Counted from the stretch's first letter, positions 42,927 to 52,788 are shown. The stretch is 64,000 nucleotides of DNA from JBOFIQ01 sp051654905 (GCA_051654905.1 JBOFYY010000132.1:124001-188000); one strand, 5' to 3'. The notes: generated from the letters alone by a model not told the origin. Translations and numbers: made by a program.

Positions 42927-44612
42927 ATGGGCCATATCGAATTAACAAATATCACTTACACTTTGCCTGATGGCAGAGTGCTGCTTGACGATATCTGTTT
43001 TAGAGTGGCAGAGAAATCAGTCGTAGCTCTTGTAGGAGCTAATGGTTCTGGAAAAACGACACTATTGCGGATTATCGCTGGCGATCTAGATCCTGATAGC
43101 GGCGTCGTCGTGCGAACTGGCGGACTGGGAGTTATGCGCCAGTTCATCGGATCAATCCGTGACGAAACTACGGTACGAGAATTATGTTTTCAACTACTTC
43201 CGCAACGCGTGCGAGAAGCTGCTGCTGCCGTTGATGGGTTGGAATTAGCGTTAATGGACGATGATTCTGAAGAATTACATATGAAATATGCGCACGCTAT
43301 TAATGAATTCATTGATGCGGGTGGTTATGAACAAGAAATTCTTTTTGATGAATGTACCCAAGCTGCTTTGGGAATCCCATTCGAGCGTTGCAAACACCGG
43401 GAAGTTAATACCTTATCTGGTGGCGAACAAAAGCGGCTTGCGCTAGAAGTATTGCTTCGTGGTCCAGATCAAGTTTTATTGCTAGACGAGCCTGATAACT
43501 ATTTAGATGTGCCCGGTAAACGGTGGCTAGAAGCTCAGCTACAGCAAACTTCTAAATCTATTTTGTTGGTATCCCACGACCGGGAACTCTTGAATGAAGC
43601 AGCCACGGCAGTGGCCTCATTGGAGTTAGGTTCAGCTGGAAATACTTTATGGGTACATGGCGGTAAGTTTGCTACTTTCCATGATGCTCGGGCAGAACGT
43701 TTTGCTCGCTTTGAAGAGTTACGCAAACGCTGGGATGAAAAACATGCTCAGTTAAAGCGGTTAGTACAAGATTTACGGGGTGCTGCTGCTAGTTCTGACA
43801 AGATGGCTGCTCGCTATCATGCTTCTCAAACTCGATTAGCTAAATTTGAAGAAGCCGGCCCGCCACAAGCAATTCCGCTACGACAAAAATTAGCGATGAG
43901 ACTATCTGGAGCTCGTACCGGTAAGCGCAGTCTGGTGGCCACACAATTTGAGCTAACTGGATTGATGAAACCATTCGATTGTGAGATTTGGCTAGGGGAT
44001 CGAGTAGCAATCCTTGGCTCTAATGGTTCAGGAAAATCACACTTTTTACGAGCTATTGCTAAAGGTGGTTCCTTTCCAGATCCAGCTAATACTGCTGTTG
44101 ATGCGGAATTGATTTCACCAGTGGAGTTTTCTGGAAAATTAGTATTGGGTGCGCGAGTTCGTCCAGGCTGGTTTGCCCAAACTAATCATCACCCAGAGCT
44201 ATTAGGTAAGACGTTACTTGACATCCTTGGTCGAGGTGACGATCACCGTGACGGTATGGGACGCGAACAAGCTGCTCGTGCGCTGGATCGCTATGGTCTT
44301 GCTGCTGCTAGCGAACAACGTTTTGAAACGCTTTCAGGCGGGCAGCAAGCACGACTACAGATTCTGCTACTGGAGCTTGGTGGAGCGACGTTACTACTAC
44401 TCGACGAACCTACCGATAACCTTGATATTGAGAGTGCTGAAAATCTTGAAGAAGCCTTAGAAGCTTTTGAGGGAACTGTGTTGTGTGTAACCCATGATCG
44501 CTGGTTTGCTAGAGGCTTTGATCGATTCCTGCTGTTTCGTAGTGATGGCAAGGTAGTAGAGGTGCCAGAGCCAGTATGGGACGAAACTCGGGTAGTGCGA
44601 CAGCGTTCTTGA
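42927..44612 (+). CDS. ABC-F family ATP-binding protein
   Basis: A 561-residue protein with two ABC domains and no membrane helices. Walker A: GANGSGKTTLLRI and GSNGSGKSHFLRAI. Signature: LSGGEQKRLALEVL and LSGGQQARLQILLL. Walker B: VLLLDEPDNYLDVPG and LLLLDEPTDNLDIES. In the first Walker B the usual TN pair is DN. In the second Walker A, the residues after GK are SH where most have TT or ST. It may act at the ribosome like EttA or antibiotic-protection proteins; the precise group is not clear. It begins with ATG 42927 and stands alone after the gcvT terminator. Confidence 0.88.
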   Translation: MGHIELTNITYTLPDGRVLLDDICFRVAEKSVVALVGANGSGKTTLLRIIAGDLDPDSGVVVRTGGLGVMRQFIGSIRDETTVRELCFQLLPQRVREAAAAVDGLELALMDDDSEELHMKYAHAINEFIDAGGYEQEILFDECTQAALGIPFERCKHREVNTLSGGEQKRLALEVLLRGPDQVLLLDEPDNYLDVPGKRWLEAQLQQTSKSILLVSHDRELLNEAATAVASLELGSAGNTLWVHGGKFATFHDARAERFARFEELRKRWDEKHAQLKRLVQDLRGAAASSDKMAARYHASQTRLAKFEEAGPPQAIPLRQKLAMRLSGARTGKRSLVATQFELTGLMKPFDCEIWLGDRVAILGSNGSGKSHFLRAIAKGGSFPDPANTAVDAELISPVEFSGKLVLGARVRPGWFAQTNHHPELLGKTLLDILGRGDDHRDGMGREQAARALDRYGLAAASEQRFETLSGGQQARLQILLLELGGATLLLLDEPTDNLDIESAENLEEALEAFEGTVLCVTHDRWFARGFDRFLLFRSDGKVVEVPEPVWDETRVVRQRS

Positions 44613-44629
44613 CATGGATTGATTGGGAA

Positions 44630-45322
44630 TCAGTTGGAGGTAATATCCTGCCAGCTGGTTCCCAAATCAATTAGGTCATCGCTAGAAATTGCACCAGCAG
44701 TAATACTGGAAATTAGCGTAGTAAACTCTGCTTTAGCGGTGGGTGAGTCAACTAGTCTCACCGATAGGGTTGCTGAAGTTGCCCCATAGATTGCTGGTTC
44801 TACCAAAATCCCAGCATGGCGTAAGTCAGTTTCCCAACGACCAGCATGAGTAAGTGCGACATCAAATCCGATGAGTCGTAATCGTTGCCTAGAAACATAG
44901 CTAGCAGCAGCTAGCGCCGTCGATACTGCTTCAGAGTAGGCGCGTACTAATCCGCCAGCTCCTAGTAGTGTTCCGCCAAACCAACGAGTTACTACAGAGC
45001 TAATATCGGAAAGATCAGCAATTTGGTGAGCTGTTTTGTATTGAGCCAAAGCTTCAAGCATGGGAGTTCCAGCAGTACCAGAAGGTTCCCCATCATCGTT
45101 GGAACGCATCATCATCCGATCTGGGCCAATGATGAAAGCAGAACAGTGATGGCGGGCATCATGATGAGTGGAACGAGCTTGTTCTATTAAAGCGCGCGCC
45201 TGTGTTTCAGTTTCAGCTCGGCGCAGCGTACACAGAAAAATGCTGCGTTTTATCTCTAACTCAATGGTGACGTCACTATCTGATCTAAGTACCGTATAGC
45301 GCGTTGCCGCTGAATTAGTCAC
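44630..45322 (-). CDS. YigZ/IMPACT family protein
   Basis: A 230-residue protein. The N-terminal IMPACT domain contains IKRSIFLCTLRRAETETQA, HHCSAFIIG, RSNDDGEPSGTAGTPMLEAL and VTRWFGGTLLGAGGLVRAYS, the family hallmark. A smaller C-terminal DUF1949-like domain follows. These are conserved bacterial proteins with a proposed role in translation control; function is not established. The next minus-strand gene upstream ends 10 bp before its start. Confidence 0.92.
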   Translation of the reverse strand: MTNSAATRYTVLRSDSDVTIELEIKRSIFLCTLRRAETETQARALIEQARSTHHDARHHCSAFIIGPDRMMMRSNDDGEPSGTAGTPMLEALAQYKTAHQIADLSDISSVVTRWFGGTLLGAGGLVRAYSEAVSTALAAASYVSRQRLRLIGFDVALTHAGRWETDLRHAGILVEPAIYGATSATLSVRLVDSPTAKAEFTTLISSITAGAISSDDLIDLGTSWQDITSN

Positions 45323-45332
45323 AAGAAGTAGA

Positions 45333-45548
45333 TTAAGTCTGTTCTAGCGACATAGGACCGTAGACGAGGTTTTCTCCATCAATAAGAGAAACCTCAGCGA
45401 CCCCATAATCTTGAAGATCAGACCAGTATTCTCCTAGCCAAGCTTCTGCTTCTGGCTGGGAATCGAATGTGTGCTCGAAACCAGCAGCAGAAAGATCTTC
45501 TGGAGTTGCCTCAGAAGACGGAGCTAGGACAAGTTCCCAGTGGTACAT
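45333..45548 (-). CDS. Conserved hypothetical protein, 71 aa
   Basis: A small acidic soluble protein: MYHWELVLAPSSEATPEDL, FDSQPEAEAWLGEYWSDL, and a C-terminal LIDGENLVYGPMSLEQ. Short proteins of this pattern occur widely in actinobacteria; no function known. It lies between DUF3043 and YigZ genes with short gaps, suggesting one minus-strand operon. Confidence 0.7.
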   Translation of the reverse strand: MYHWELVLAPSSEATPEDLSAAGFEHTFDSQPEAEAWLGEYWSDLQDYGVAEVSLIDGENLVYGPMSLEQT

Positions 45549-45570
45549 GGCTTTCTTTCTGTCGCTGTAT

Positions 45571-46158
45571 TTAGTAACCCGCGCCGCGCTTAATAGCGGG
45601 GCCAGGGATCCGGAAACGACGGATTTGGATCATACGGTTGATGGCATATACCAGAAGTCCACGCTTAGAGGCTTCTGGTAGCCGTTCGCGAAGCACTCGC
45701 TTGAAGCGCCACCAAGTAATCGCCATATCTGCTATGGCGACGAGGAAAAGTGCCCACATGAAAACTGTGATTGCAAAACTTATCTGCGGCCACTGTCGGG
45801 TAAGGATAAGAGCTAGTAGCACTAAAATCATGACCGGCATGATGAACTCACTGATGTGCCAAGAGTTGTCGATGAAATTACGTAGCAGAACTCGTTCAGG
45901 ACGTTTCTCTAGCTGATCGGAAGCTGAATAACGGCTAGCGCGAGCTGTAGCGCGATCGGCGGCTTTACGTTCCCGCTTAGATAAAGTGGGGTGTAGCCGC
46001 TCCATACGAGCAGCTTCGGCTTGCTTACGCGAAGGTGTCGGACGACCTTTGCCTTCGACTGGTGCGGTTTGCGTTGTATCTGTTGTAATCACAAGATCGG
46101 ATGCCTTAGCGTTCGACGTCTTAGCTTCGTCGCGCTGATAAGGGCGAAACAGTCCCAC
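45571..46158 (-). CDS. DUF3043 family membrane protein
   Basis: A 195-residue protein. The N-terminal half is charged (GKGRPTPSRKQAEAARMER, then LSKRERKAADRA), as in DUF3043. Two membrane helices follow FIDNSWHISEFIMPVMILVL and ISFAITVFMWALFLVAIAD, and the tail ends RMIQIRRFRIPGPAIKRG. Such proteins are typical of Actinobacteria and lie beside glycerate-kinase and HesB-like genes in related genomes; function unknown. It is divergent from the glycerate kinase gene, with 151 bp between. Confidence 0.85.
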   Translation of the reverse strand: MGLFRPYQRDEAKTSNAKASDLVITTDTTQTAPVEGKGRPTPSRKQAEAARMERLHPTLSKRERKAADRATARASRYSASDQLEKRPERVLLRNFIDNSWHISEFIMPVMILVLLALILTRQWPQISFAITVFMWALFLVAIADMAITWWRFKRVLRERLPEASKRGLLVYAINRMIQIRRFRIPGPAIKRGAGY

Positions 46159-46309
46159 AAATCCTCCTCAGTACTGCGTCAGCAAGACGCGATTACTCAA
46201 TCTTAGAGGCAGAACCCGATAGATGTCATAGCGGCTATTGCAACAACAACTAACATGTCGGATTAGATAGCGATACGTAGATCACCGTAAAAGCCTTTAG
46301 GCTGTAGGT

Positions 46310-47362
46310 ATGCGAGTCGTTGTTACAAGTTCTGGTATCGATGCTTTGTCTCCGGGGCATGCCGGAGAAGCATTGGCGACGGCATGGCTGGAAGCTGTTA
46401 ATGCTGAATGTGCAGTCATTCCTATGGGGGGAGCTGGGGATGGCTTCATCGAAGCTTTTTGTGATCTTCACAGCAGCCAGATGACGCAAATAGTAGTTGA
46501 GCAGACCGTTCAACGATGCTGGGCGACAGCTGATGGTGTAACGATTGTGGTTGCATTGGAAAATAATCCGCTAGTAGGAGGTATCCCAACAGCTTCGTCG
46601 ACAGCATTGGGCGCTGCTGTTGCTAAAGCGCTAGAGCAATGGCCAGGACGTTCTCGGTTAGTAGTTGATTTATCGTGGGCTAGCGAAACCCATGATGCGG
46701 GGGCTGGAATGCTAGCAGCATTGGGGGCGCACGCTGATGTGCCGCTTGATCAAGGCTTAGCTGGGTTACATGGTTGCAGCTCGGTAGATATTTCTGAAGT
46801 AGCTAAAAAGCTTGCTGGCATGGAAATCGTGGGGCTGGTAGGAGCAAAAGATCATGAGCAGCACTTATTGGGATTACGTGGAATTAGTGCTGGGCGAGGA
46901 CATGAAGCCCAAATTGATTTACCGACCACTATCGCAGCAGATCGTGCAATAGAAGCATTTGCCAGAGCAATCGCTCCCAAGATGGCCGATCAAGAAGGGG
47001 CTGGTGCCTGCGGCGGAGCAGGGTTTGCTGTGCTAGCTCTAGGCGGCAGATTGGCTACGGGTGCGGAGCTAATCGCTGGAGATCTCAATCTTGTTAATAC
47101 TGTGGCGAAAGCAGATTTAGTAGTAGTTGGATGTGACCATTTCGATTTCTATACCCGTGGTGGCGATTCGGTTGGATATGTAGCCCGCGTTGCTGCTGAG
47201 TCAGCGGTTCCGGTTATTGTTATCGCTCAGAAGGTAGTGATGGCACAACGAGAGCAACGATTGTTAGGGATCGAAGCTGCGTATGCTTTAGAACTTCCTC
47301 ATGTTTGTGTAGAAAAAGTTGTAACTTCCGTGCAAGGAATTGCGACAAGTTGGTGTTGGTAG
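46310..47362 (+). CDS. Glycerate kinase family protein
   Basis: A 350-residue protein of the GlxK (glycerate 2-kinase) fold. Supporting segments are VIPMGGAGDGFIEAF, GGIPTASSTALGAAVAKAL, and EGAGACGGAGFAVLALGGRL then GAELIAGDLNLVNTVAKADL, which match the C-terminal glycerate kinase motif. The N-terminal region is more divergent than usual, so the substrate is uncertain. It is followed 57 bp later by the A-type Fe-S carrier gene, the same order as in Mycobacterium. Confidence 0.8.
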   Translation: MRVVVTSSGIDALSPGHAGEALATAWLEAVNAECAVIPMGGAGDGFIEAFCDLHSSQMTQIVVEQTVQRCWATADGVTIVVALENNPLVGGIPTASSTALGAAVAKALEQWPGRSRLVVDLSWASETHDAGAGMLAALGAHADVPLDQGLAGLHGCSSVDISEVAKKLAGMEIVGLVGAKDHEQHLLGLRGISAGRGHEAQIDLPTTIAADRAIEAFARAIAPKMADQEGAGACGGAGFAVLALGGRLATGAELIAGDLNLVNTVAKADLVVVGCDHFDFYTRGGDSVGYVARVAAESAVPVIVIAQKVVMAQREQRLLGIEAAYALELPHVCVEKVVTSVQGIATSWCW

Positions 47363-47419
47363 GAATACTTGTTACCAGCACGTCGTTATGAACTGTGCAA
47401 CCCATTTCGTAGGAGTGAC

Positions 47420-47773
47420 ATGACCGTCGAGAGCAATACCCCTCAAGGGATCAACCTCACCGAGACCGCCGCGGCCAAGGCTAAGGCTCTCCTCGAGCAG
47501 TCCAGTGAAGGACAAGAAGATCTAGTACTTCGCGTTGGTGTACAGCCAGGTGGCTGTTCTGGCCTGCGCTACCAGCTTTACTTCGATGATCGTCGCCTTG
47601 ACGGAGACGTCGAGCGTGATTTTGACGGCTTAACTGTCGTCACCGACAAAATGAGCGCCCCATACCTTATGGGAGCAACCATCGATTTTGCTGACACCAT
47701 TGAACAGCAAGGCTTTATGATCGATAACCCCAGTGCCGCAGGATCTTGCGCTTGCGGAGATAGCTTCCACTGA
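47420..47773 (+). CDS. A-type iron-sulfur cluster carrier (HesB/IscA/ErpA family)
   Basis: A 117-residue protein. The three cluster-ligand cysteines are visible in GVQPGGCSGLRYQL and SAAGSCACGDSFH. ATG 47420 was chosen because AGGAG precedes it; an earlier in-frame start at 47369 lacks family support. It delivers Fe-S clusters to apo-enzymes such as LipA. Codons in the first third favour C endings, hinting at strong expression. Confidence 0.92.
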   Translation: MTVESNTPQGINLTETAAAKAKALLEQSSEGQEDLVLRVGVQPGGCSGLRYQLYFDDRRLDGDVERDFDGLTVVTDKMSAPYLMGATIDFADTIEQQGFMIDNPSAAGSCACGDSFH

Positions 47774-47792
47774 TCGATAACTCATAATTTGC

Positions 47793-47831
47793 TAATGAGC
47801 CCAGCCTTTTTAATAAAGGCTGGGCTCATTA
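47793..47831. terminator. Bidirectional terminator
   Basis: TAATGAGCCCAGCCTTT pairs with AAAGGCTGGGCTCATTA, a 17-bp perfect stem between converging genes. Confidence 0.85.
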
Positions 47832-47843
47832 GGTAATAGATAA

Positions 47844-49292
47844 CTACCAACTACGATGCAGCGGGCGGCCTTCGTCGTAGCCAGATGCAGATTGCACTCC
47901 GACGAGGGCATTGTCGTGGAATTGGGAAAGATTGCGAGCGCCAGCGTAGGTGCAAGACGAACGCACTCCTGAAGTGATCCAGTCAATAAGGTCTTCGACA
48001 CCAGGACGTTCCGGATCTAGGTACATTTTGGAACTGGAGATACCTTCTTCGAAAATTGCGCTACGTGCTCGTTCGTACCCAGATTGTTCTCGGGTACGAT
48101 GACGAACCGCGCGCGCAGATGCCATGCCAAAACTTTCCTTATAAGCGCGACCATCTGCTTCATGGTGGAGGTCACCGGTAGATTCATGTGTTCCGGCGAA
48201 CCAGGATCCGATCATGACTGATCCGCTACCGGCAGCAAGTGCTAGCGCAACATCGCGGGGGTGACGGACGCCGCCATCTGCCCAGACAGACTTTCCTAGT
48301 TCGCGGGCGGCTTCGGAGCATTCTAAGACGGCAGAGAACTGAGGACGTCCCACACCAGTTTGCATTCGAGTAGTGCACATAGCTCCGGGGCCAACACCTA
48401 CTTTGAGAATATCGGCGCCAGCTTCAATTAAATCAATGACGCCGGCAGCAGTAACGACGTTACCAGCTACGATCTTTACTGATCGATCAGTGAAGGCATC
48501 CCGGGCAGTAGCAGCACGTCGTAGTGCGTCAATCATTTTTTCTTGGTGTCCGTGAGCGGTATCCATGACTAGTACATCCGCGCCAGCTTCGAGTAGCCGA
48601 GTAACGCGAGCTTCGACGTCGCCATTGATGCCACATGCGGCAGCAACCATGAGCTGACCGTTAGCATCGAGAGCCGGTTGGTAAATACCTGCTCGGATAG
48701 CACCTTTGCTGGTCATGATTCCCACAAGGTGATCGTTATCTAGCACTAGGGCAACTTTTTGATGATGTGCCGCTAGCAGATCAAAAATTTCTTTAGGGCT
48801 GGTGTCAGAACTCACTACCGTCATATCGGTAGTCATGACTTCTTGAACTTGGGTGAAGCGATCCATACCAGCAGCTTCACTGGGGGAAACCAGGCCTAGC
48901 GGGCGATCGTCAGCGTCAACAACAACGACGACGCCGTGGGCTCGCTTATGAAGCAGACTCATGGCTTCACCGATAGTGGTTCCGACGGTAACCCTAAGCG
49001 GAGTATCAAAAACGGTATGAGAGTTCTTGATTCGGTAGAAAGACTTCTCAATATGGTCGATGGGGATGTCTTGCGGGAAGACTGCGATACCACCGCGACG
49101 CGCCACCGTTTCTGCCATACGACGACCAGAAATTGCCGTCATATTCGCAACTACGAGAGGGAGCGGGGTACCGATTCCATCGGTGGAGGTGAGATCTACG
49201 TCGAAACGTGAAGTCACATTAGAACGCGACGGAGCTAGATAGACGTCGTTGTAGGTCAGATCGTAAGGCGGCTGCCCAGTTAGAAAACGCAC
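47844..49292 (-). CDS. guaB1: GuaB1-family IMP dehydrogenase-related protein (probable GMP reductase)
   Basis: A 482-residue TIM-barrel protein with paired CBS domains. The N-terminus (FLTGQPPYDLTYNDVYLAPS) and KVGVGPGAMCTTRMQTGVG catalytic loop, where the Cys is the nucleophile, identify the actinobacterial GuaB1 group. In Mycobacterium this group has been shown to reduce GMP to IMP rather than oxidise IMP. The CBS pair (about residues 95-210, with VVDADDRPLGLVSPSE and LVLDNDHLVGIMTS) suggests nucleotide regulation. It is divergent from the M20 gene with 111 bp between. Confidence 0.88.
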   Translation of the reverse strand: MRFLTGQPPYDLTYNDVYLAPSRSNVTSRFDVDLTSTDGIGTPLPLVVANMTAISGRRMAETVARRGGIAVFPQDIPIDHIEKSFYRIKNSHTVFDTPLRVTVGTTIGEAMSLLHKRAHGVVVVVDADDRPLGLVSPSEAAGMDRFTQVQEVMTTDMTVVSSDTSPKEIFDLLAAHHQKVALVLDNDHLVGIMTSKGAIRAGIYQPALDANGQLMVAAACGINGDVEARVTRLLEAGADVLVMDTAHGHQEKMIDALRRAATARDAFTDRSVKIVAGNVVTAAGVIDLIEAGADILKVGVGPGAMCTTRMQTGVGRPQFSAVLECSEAARELGKSVWADGGVRHPRDVALALAAGSGSVMIGSWFAGTHESTGDLHHEADGRAYKESFGMASARAVRHRTREQSGYERARSAIFEEGISSSKMYLDPERPGVEDLIDWITSGVRSSCTYAGARNLSQFHDNALVGVQSASGYDEGRPLHRSW

Positions 49293-49403
49293 TACTTAAT
49301 TTTGTCTTAGGTGAGGTGGGTTAGTCGAGTTAAATGACAAAAAAGGATTCGCTAATGTTCTTAACTAAGGAAACAATGAGTGGATAAGTGAAAGGATGCT
49401 CAT

Positions 49404-50690
49404 ATGGATCTCAACACCATCATCGCTACGGCTCAAGGTAATATTCAGGAACGTGCGGCTCATGCTGTAGCAGCACAGTCTGAACAGATTCGTGAGTTGA
49501 GTCATGCGATCCATAGCAATCCAGAACTGGCATTTGTGGAGTTTGAAGCACAACGCTTAGTTGCTAATTACTTAGAATCACAAGGATTTAGAGTAGAAAA
49601 AGGCGTCGGTAGACTAGCCTCCTCGCTGGTAGCTAGCTATGGGCAGGGAAATCTAGTAGTAGGAATCTGCGTCGAATATGATGCCCTGCCGATGGTAGGG
49701 CATGCCTGTGGACATAATTTGATAGCTGGATCAGGGCTTACTGCAGCTATCGGATTGGCTGCGATTGCTGATGAGCTAGATATTACGGTCAAGGTAATAG
49801 GCACCCCAGCAGAGGAACATGGCGGCGGCAAAGTTTATTTGCTGCAAGATGGCGCTTTTGATGATGTTCATTGCGCGATGATGATTCATACCGTCCCGCA
49901 AGGAAGCGATGGTTCACTCATCGGAACTACTTCGCAAGCAGTCGGGCGATGGCAGGTCACTTACACTGGTCGCGAATCTCATGCAGCTTTTGCTCCGCAC
50001 CAAGGAATCAATGCAGCTGACGCTGTTGTAATTGCACAGGTAGCTTTAGGTTTACTACGACAGCAGATGCCAGGGGATCATCGTGCAAATATGGTGATTA
50101 AGGAAGCTGGAGAAGCCACTAATATCATCTGCTCGAATGCAGTGGTTGATTTTGAAGTGCGCGCTTTCACCATGACAGAGTTCTACGCCTTATACGAGCG
50201 AGTACTGCACTGTTTTGAAGCTGGTGCGATTGCTACTGGCTGCACGATGCAAGTTGCAGCAGTAGAGCCAGCTTACGAGCCGTTACTACATGATGAGGTA
50301 TTGGCGTCACATTGGGGCAAGGTTTTTGGTGCCTTGGGTCGGCAAACTACAGAACCAGCTAAATTGGCTGGTGGGTCAACTGACTTTGGCAATATTTCAC
50401 AAGTAATTCCAGGCATACACCCGTGGGTATCAATTTCGGGAGTAACCGATTCTATTCATTCACCTGCCTATGCCGCAGCCGCTGATACTGATATTGCCTA
50501 TGAGACGATGTTTGAGGCAGGGATTGCAATGGCATGGACTATTGCTGCTGTTGCTGTCGATCAGGATGCAGTCAGCTATCTACAGCAGCGTAAACAGCAG
50601 TATCAGCGCCCAAATCAAACAACTATTGCTGGACAACAGCAGATGTGCGATCTAGTAGAAAAATTCCAGCAATTGAACTCGACTCGATAA
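49404..50690 (+). CDS. M20 family metallopeptidase/amidohydrolase
   Basis: A 428-residue enzyme. Metal-site motifs: VVGICVEYDALPMVGHACGH (Asp and His ligands), GTPAEEHGGGKVYLLQDGAFD (catalytic Glu pair) and the dimerisation domain starting GRWQVTYTGRESHAAFAPH. The GHACGHN and HGGGK pattern is that of the AbgB/PM20D2-like branch, which cleaves p-aminobenzoyl-glutamate, aminoacyl-amino acids or dipeptides. Substrate not determined. ATG 49404 follows GAAAGGATG. Confidence 0.88.
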   Translation: MDLNTIIATAQGNIQERAAHAVAAQSEQIRELSHAIHSNPELAFVEFEAQRLVANYLESQGFRVEKGVGRLASSLVASYGQGNLVVGICVEYDALPMVGHACGHNLIAGSGLTAAIGLAAIADELDITVKVIGTPAEEHGGGKVYLLQDGAFDDVHCAMMIHTVPQGSDGSLIGTTSQAVGRWQVTYTGRESHAAFAPHQGINAADAVVIAQVALGLLRQQMPGDHRANMVIKEAGEATNIICSNAVVDFEVRAFTMTEFYALYERVLHCFEAGAIATGCTMQVAAVEPAYEPLLHDEVLASHWGKVFGALGRQTTEPAKLAGGSTDFGNISQVIPGIHPWVSISGVTDSIHSPAYAAAADTDIAYETMFEAGIAMAWTIAAVAVDQDAVSYLQQRKQQYQRPNQTTIAGQQQMCDLVEKFQQLNSTR

Positions 50691-50728
50691 ACATCACAGC
50701 TCACTGATTAGCGTGGAAGAATAGAGAT

Positions 50729-52144
50729 ATGCAGATCCGACTTCACGACTCCCGTACCCACAAGCTCGTCGAGCTGGTTCCTATCGTCGAGGGCAAAGTC
50801 GGTATTTATACCTGTGGTCCGACGGTATATAGCCCACAGCATTTAGGGAATATGCGCAGCCAGCTATACCCAGATTTGCTACGTAGATTGCTAGAACATG
50901 AAGGTCTTGAGGTAACTTACGTCACCAACATCACTGATGTGGGTCATTTGACTAGTGATGGTGATGAAGGCGACGACAAGATGGAGCTTTCAGCGCAACG
51001 TGAAGGCAAAACAGCTGCCGATATTGCAGAATATTGGACGCAACAGTGGGCGCAAGATCGGCGTAAATTAAATTGCTTAGAGCCTACTTATACTCCTCGA
51101 GCTACGGCATATATTGAGCAACAGATCGAGATGGCTAAGGTTCTAGAAGCGCAAGGATATACCTATCTCACCGAAGATGGTCTCTACTTTGATATTGCAA
51201 CTTTCCCACGATATGCAGACTTTGCTGGTCTAGACCTTAACGGCATGGCGGCAACTGATCGGATTGATAATGTTGCCTATAAGCGCAATCCGGCAGACTT
51301 TGCGTTATGGAAACTAACCGCTGCCGGAGTGCAGCGGTTGCAAGAGTGGCAATCTCCGTGGGGAATGGGTTTCCCCGGTTGGCATCTAGAGTGCTCAGTA
51401 ATGGCTACGGATTTGTTAGGCAAACAATTCGATATCCATACCGGAGGTATTGATCATCTCCGGGTGCATCACACAAATGAGGTAGCACAATCTGAATGTG
51501 CATTGGGTGTGCAACCGTGGGTTAACATCTGGATGCACAATGAGTTTTTGAACTTTTCTGGACTAAAGATGAGCAAGTCCAAAGGCCATGTTATTGTCGT
51601 AGATTCGTTGGTTGAAGAAGGTATCGATCCGTTAGCTTTCCGATGGTTCTTCTTCCAAGGTCACTATCGGCAACAGCAAGCATTTTCGCTGGAACAGGTA
51701 CGTTCAGCCGGAACTGCGATGCAGCGATTTATTGACCGTAGCGTGGCTGTTCGTGATGCTGTGTCCGGAGAACTTGAAACTCTGTCTGGGCGCGCTAAGG
51801 AACTAGCGGAGGCTTTCTGGGGTGCGTTAGCTGATGATCTCAATGCTCCTAAAGCGCTGGCGATAATTGCAGAAGCGATGAAAGATCAATCCTTGAGCGA
51901 TAGCCAGCGGTGGTCGCTATATGCAGATATGGATCAAGTCTTGGCTTTGGATCTAGCTCAGCGACAGTCAGGTGCTGAAACTGAAGCTTTCCCGGCAGAG
52001 CTAACGCTGCTTATTGAGCGGCGAACTGCCGCTCGTGCAGCTAAAGATTGGGCTAGCGCTGACGCTATCCGTGATGATCTAAAAGCATTAGGTTGGGAAG
52101 TTATTGATACAGCAACTGGACCGCAACCGCGACGATTGAGCTGA
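50729..52144 (+). CDS. cysS: Cysteinyl-tRNA synthetase
   Basis: A 471-residue class I synthetase. It has GIYTCGPTVYSPQHLGNMRS (zinc Cys and HIGH-type motif, here HLGN), ECSVMATDLLGKQFDIHTGG (second zinc Cys and His) and LKMSKSKGHVI (KMSKS loop). The full C-terminal helical region is present, so it is the synthetase and not the shorter MshC ligase of mycothiol synthesis. ATG 50729. It is followed, 133 bp on, by a receiver-like gene. Confidence 0.93.
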   Translation: MQIRLHDSRTHKLVELVPIVEGKVGIYTCGPTVYSPQHLGNMRSQLYPDLLRRLLEHEGLEVTYVTNITDVGHLTSDGDEGDDKMELSAQREGKTAADIAEYWTQQWAQDRRKLNCLEPTYTPRATAYIEQQIEMAKVLEAQGYTYLTEDGLYFDIATFPRYADFAGLDLNGMAATDRIDNVAYKRNPADFALWKLTAAGVQRLQEWQSPWGMGFPGWHLECSVMATDLLGKQFDIHTGGIDHLRVHHTNEVAQSECALGVQPWVNIWMHNEFLNFSGLKMSKSKGHVIVVDSLVEEGIDPLAFRWFFFQGHYRQQQAFSLEQVRSAGTAMQRFIDRSVAVRDAVSGELETLSGRAKELAEAFWGALADDLNAPKALAIIAEAMKDQSLSDSQRWSLYADMDQVLALDLAQRQSGAETEAFPAELTLLIERRTAARAAKDWASADAIRDDLKALGWEVIDTATGPQPRRLS

Positions 52145-52277
52145 GTTAGTTAGACTAGCTGGAGAACATCGTAGCTTTTGGTAGGTAAACCCAAGACGGC
52201 TTTTTAGGTAAGAAGGCAGTACGATGCTAGCGAGAATGTGTCCATCAAGTGACGAGCAAGGAATCGGAGATAGTTTC

Positions 52278-52715
52278 ATGAGCAGTGAGCAAGGTAGCGT
52301 CGCCAATCCGATCACAGTCATGCTTTACTCCGACGATCGAACTGTGCGAGATCAGGTTCGGTTGGCTCTAGGTAAGCGAGTAGCTGCTGATCTACCTGAA
52401 ATTAAGATCATTGAAACCGCAACCCATCATGCTTTTTGGAAAGCCGCTGATGCTGGAGAATTCGATTTAGCGATTCTTGATGGGGAAGCTGTCCCAGCCG
52501 GTGGTATGGGTATCGCCCACCAGATGAAAGAAGAACTGAAAAAGTGCCCTCCGGTAGTGCTTTTAGTCGCGCGCGTAGCTGATGCTTGGATGGGAACTTG
52601 GTCCCGGGCAGAGGTATTGTCGCCTTACCCAGTTGATCCGATTCGGTTGCCGCAGCAGGTCGCTCAAGTGATCCGAGATCACGTCTTAGCCAAGGAAACC
52701 GACGTCACCGCGTAG
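52278..52715 (+). CDS. Response-regulator-like (pseudo-receiver) protein
   Basis: A 145-residue protein. After a short leader it reads ITVMLYSDDRTVRDQVRLAL, then FDLAILDGEAVPAGGMGIAH, where the Asp of LDGE lies at the phospho-acceptor place of receiver domains, and VVLLVARVADAWMG in the Thr/Ser and Lys region. The LDGEAVPAGGMG pattern is conserved among actinobacterial orphan receivers found near cytochrome bc1 and trpD genes; no output domain. ATG 52278 was preferred to 52224 because CGGAGA precedes it and related proteins start near there. Confidence 0.75.
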   Translation: MSSEQGSVANPITVMLYSDDRTVRDQVRLALGKRVAADLPEIKIIETATHHAFWKAADAGEFDLAILDGEAVPAGGMGIAHQMKEELKKCPPVVLLVARVADAWMGTWSRAEVLSPYPVDPIRLPQQVAQVIRDHVLAKETDVTA

Positions 52716-52736
52716 CTGCTATTTCCAGATTTCTAG

Positions 52737-52781
52737 AACTCCCGTCACAGTTCTCCGTAATAGGAGAATCCGGCGGGAGTT
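52737..52781. terminator. Bidirectional terminator
   Basis: AACTCCCG and CGGGAGTT, with an inner TTCTCC/GGAGAA stem, followed by TTTATTATTT on the plus strand. It lies between converging genes. Confidence 0.8.
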
Positions 52782-52788
52782 TTATTAT

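Noticed and set aside
50729..52144. Mycothiol ligase MshC instead of CysS
   Set aside because: Length and the full C-terminal helical region fit cysteinyl-tRNA synthetase; MshC is about 60 residues shorter.
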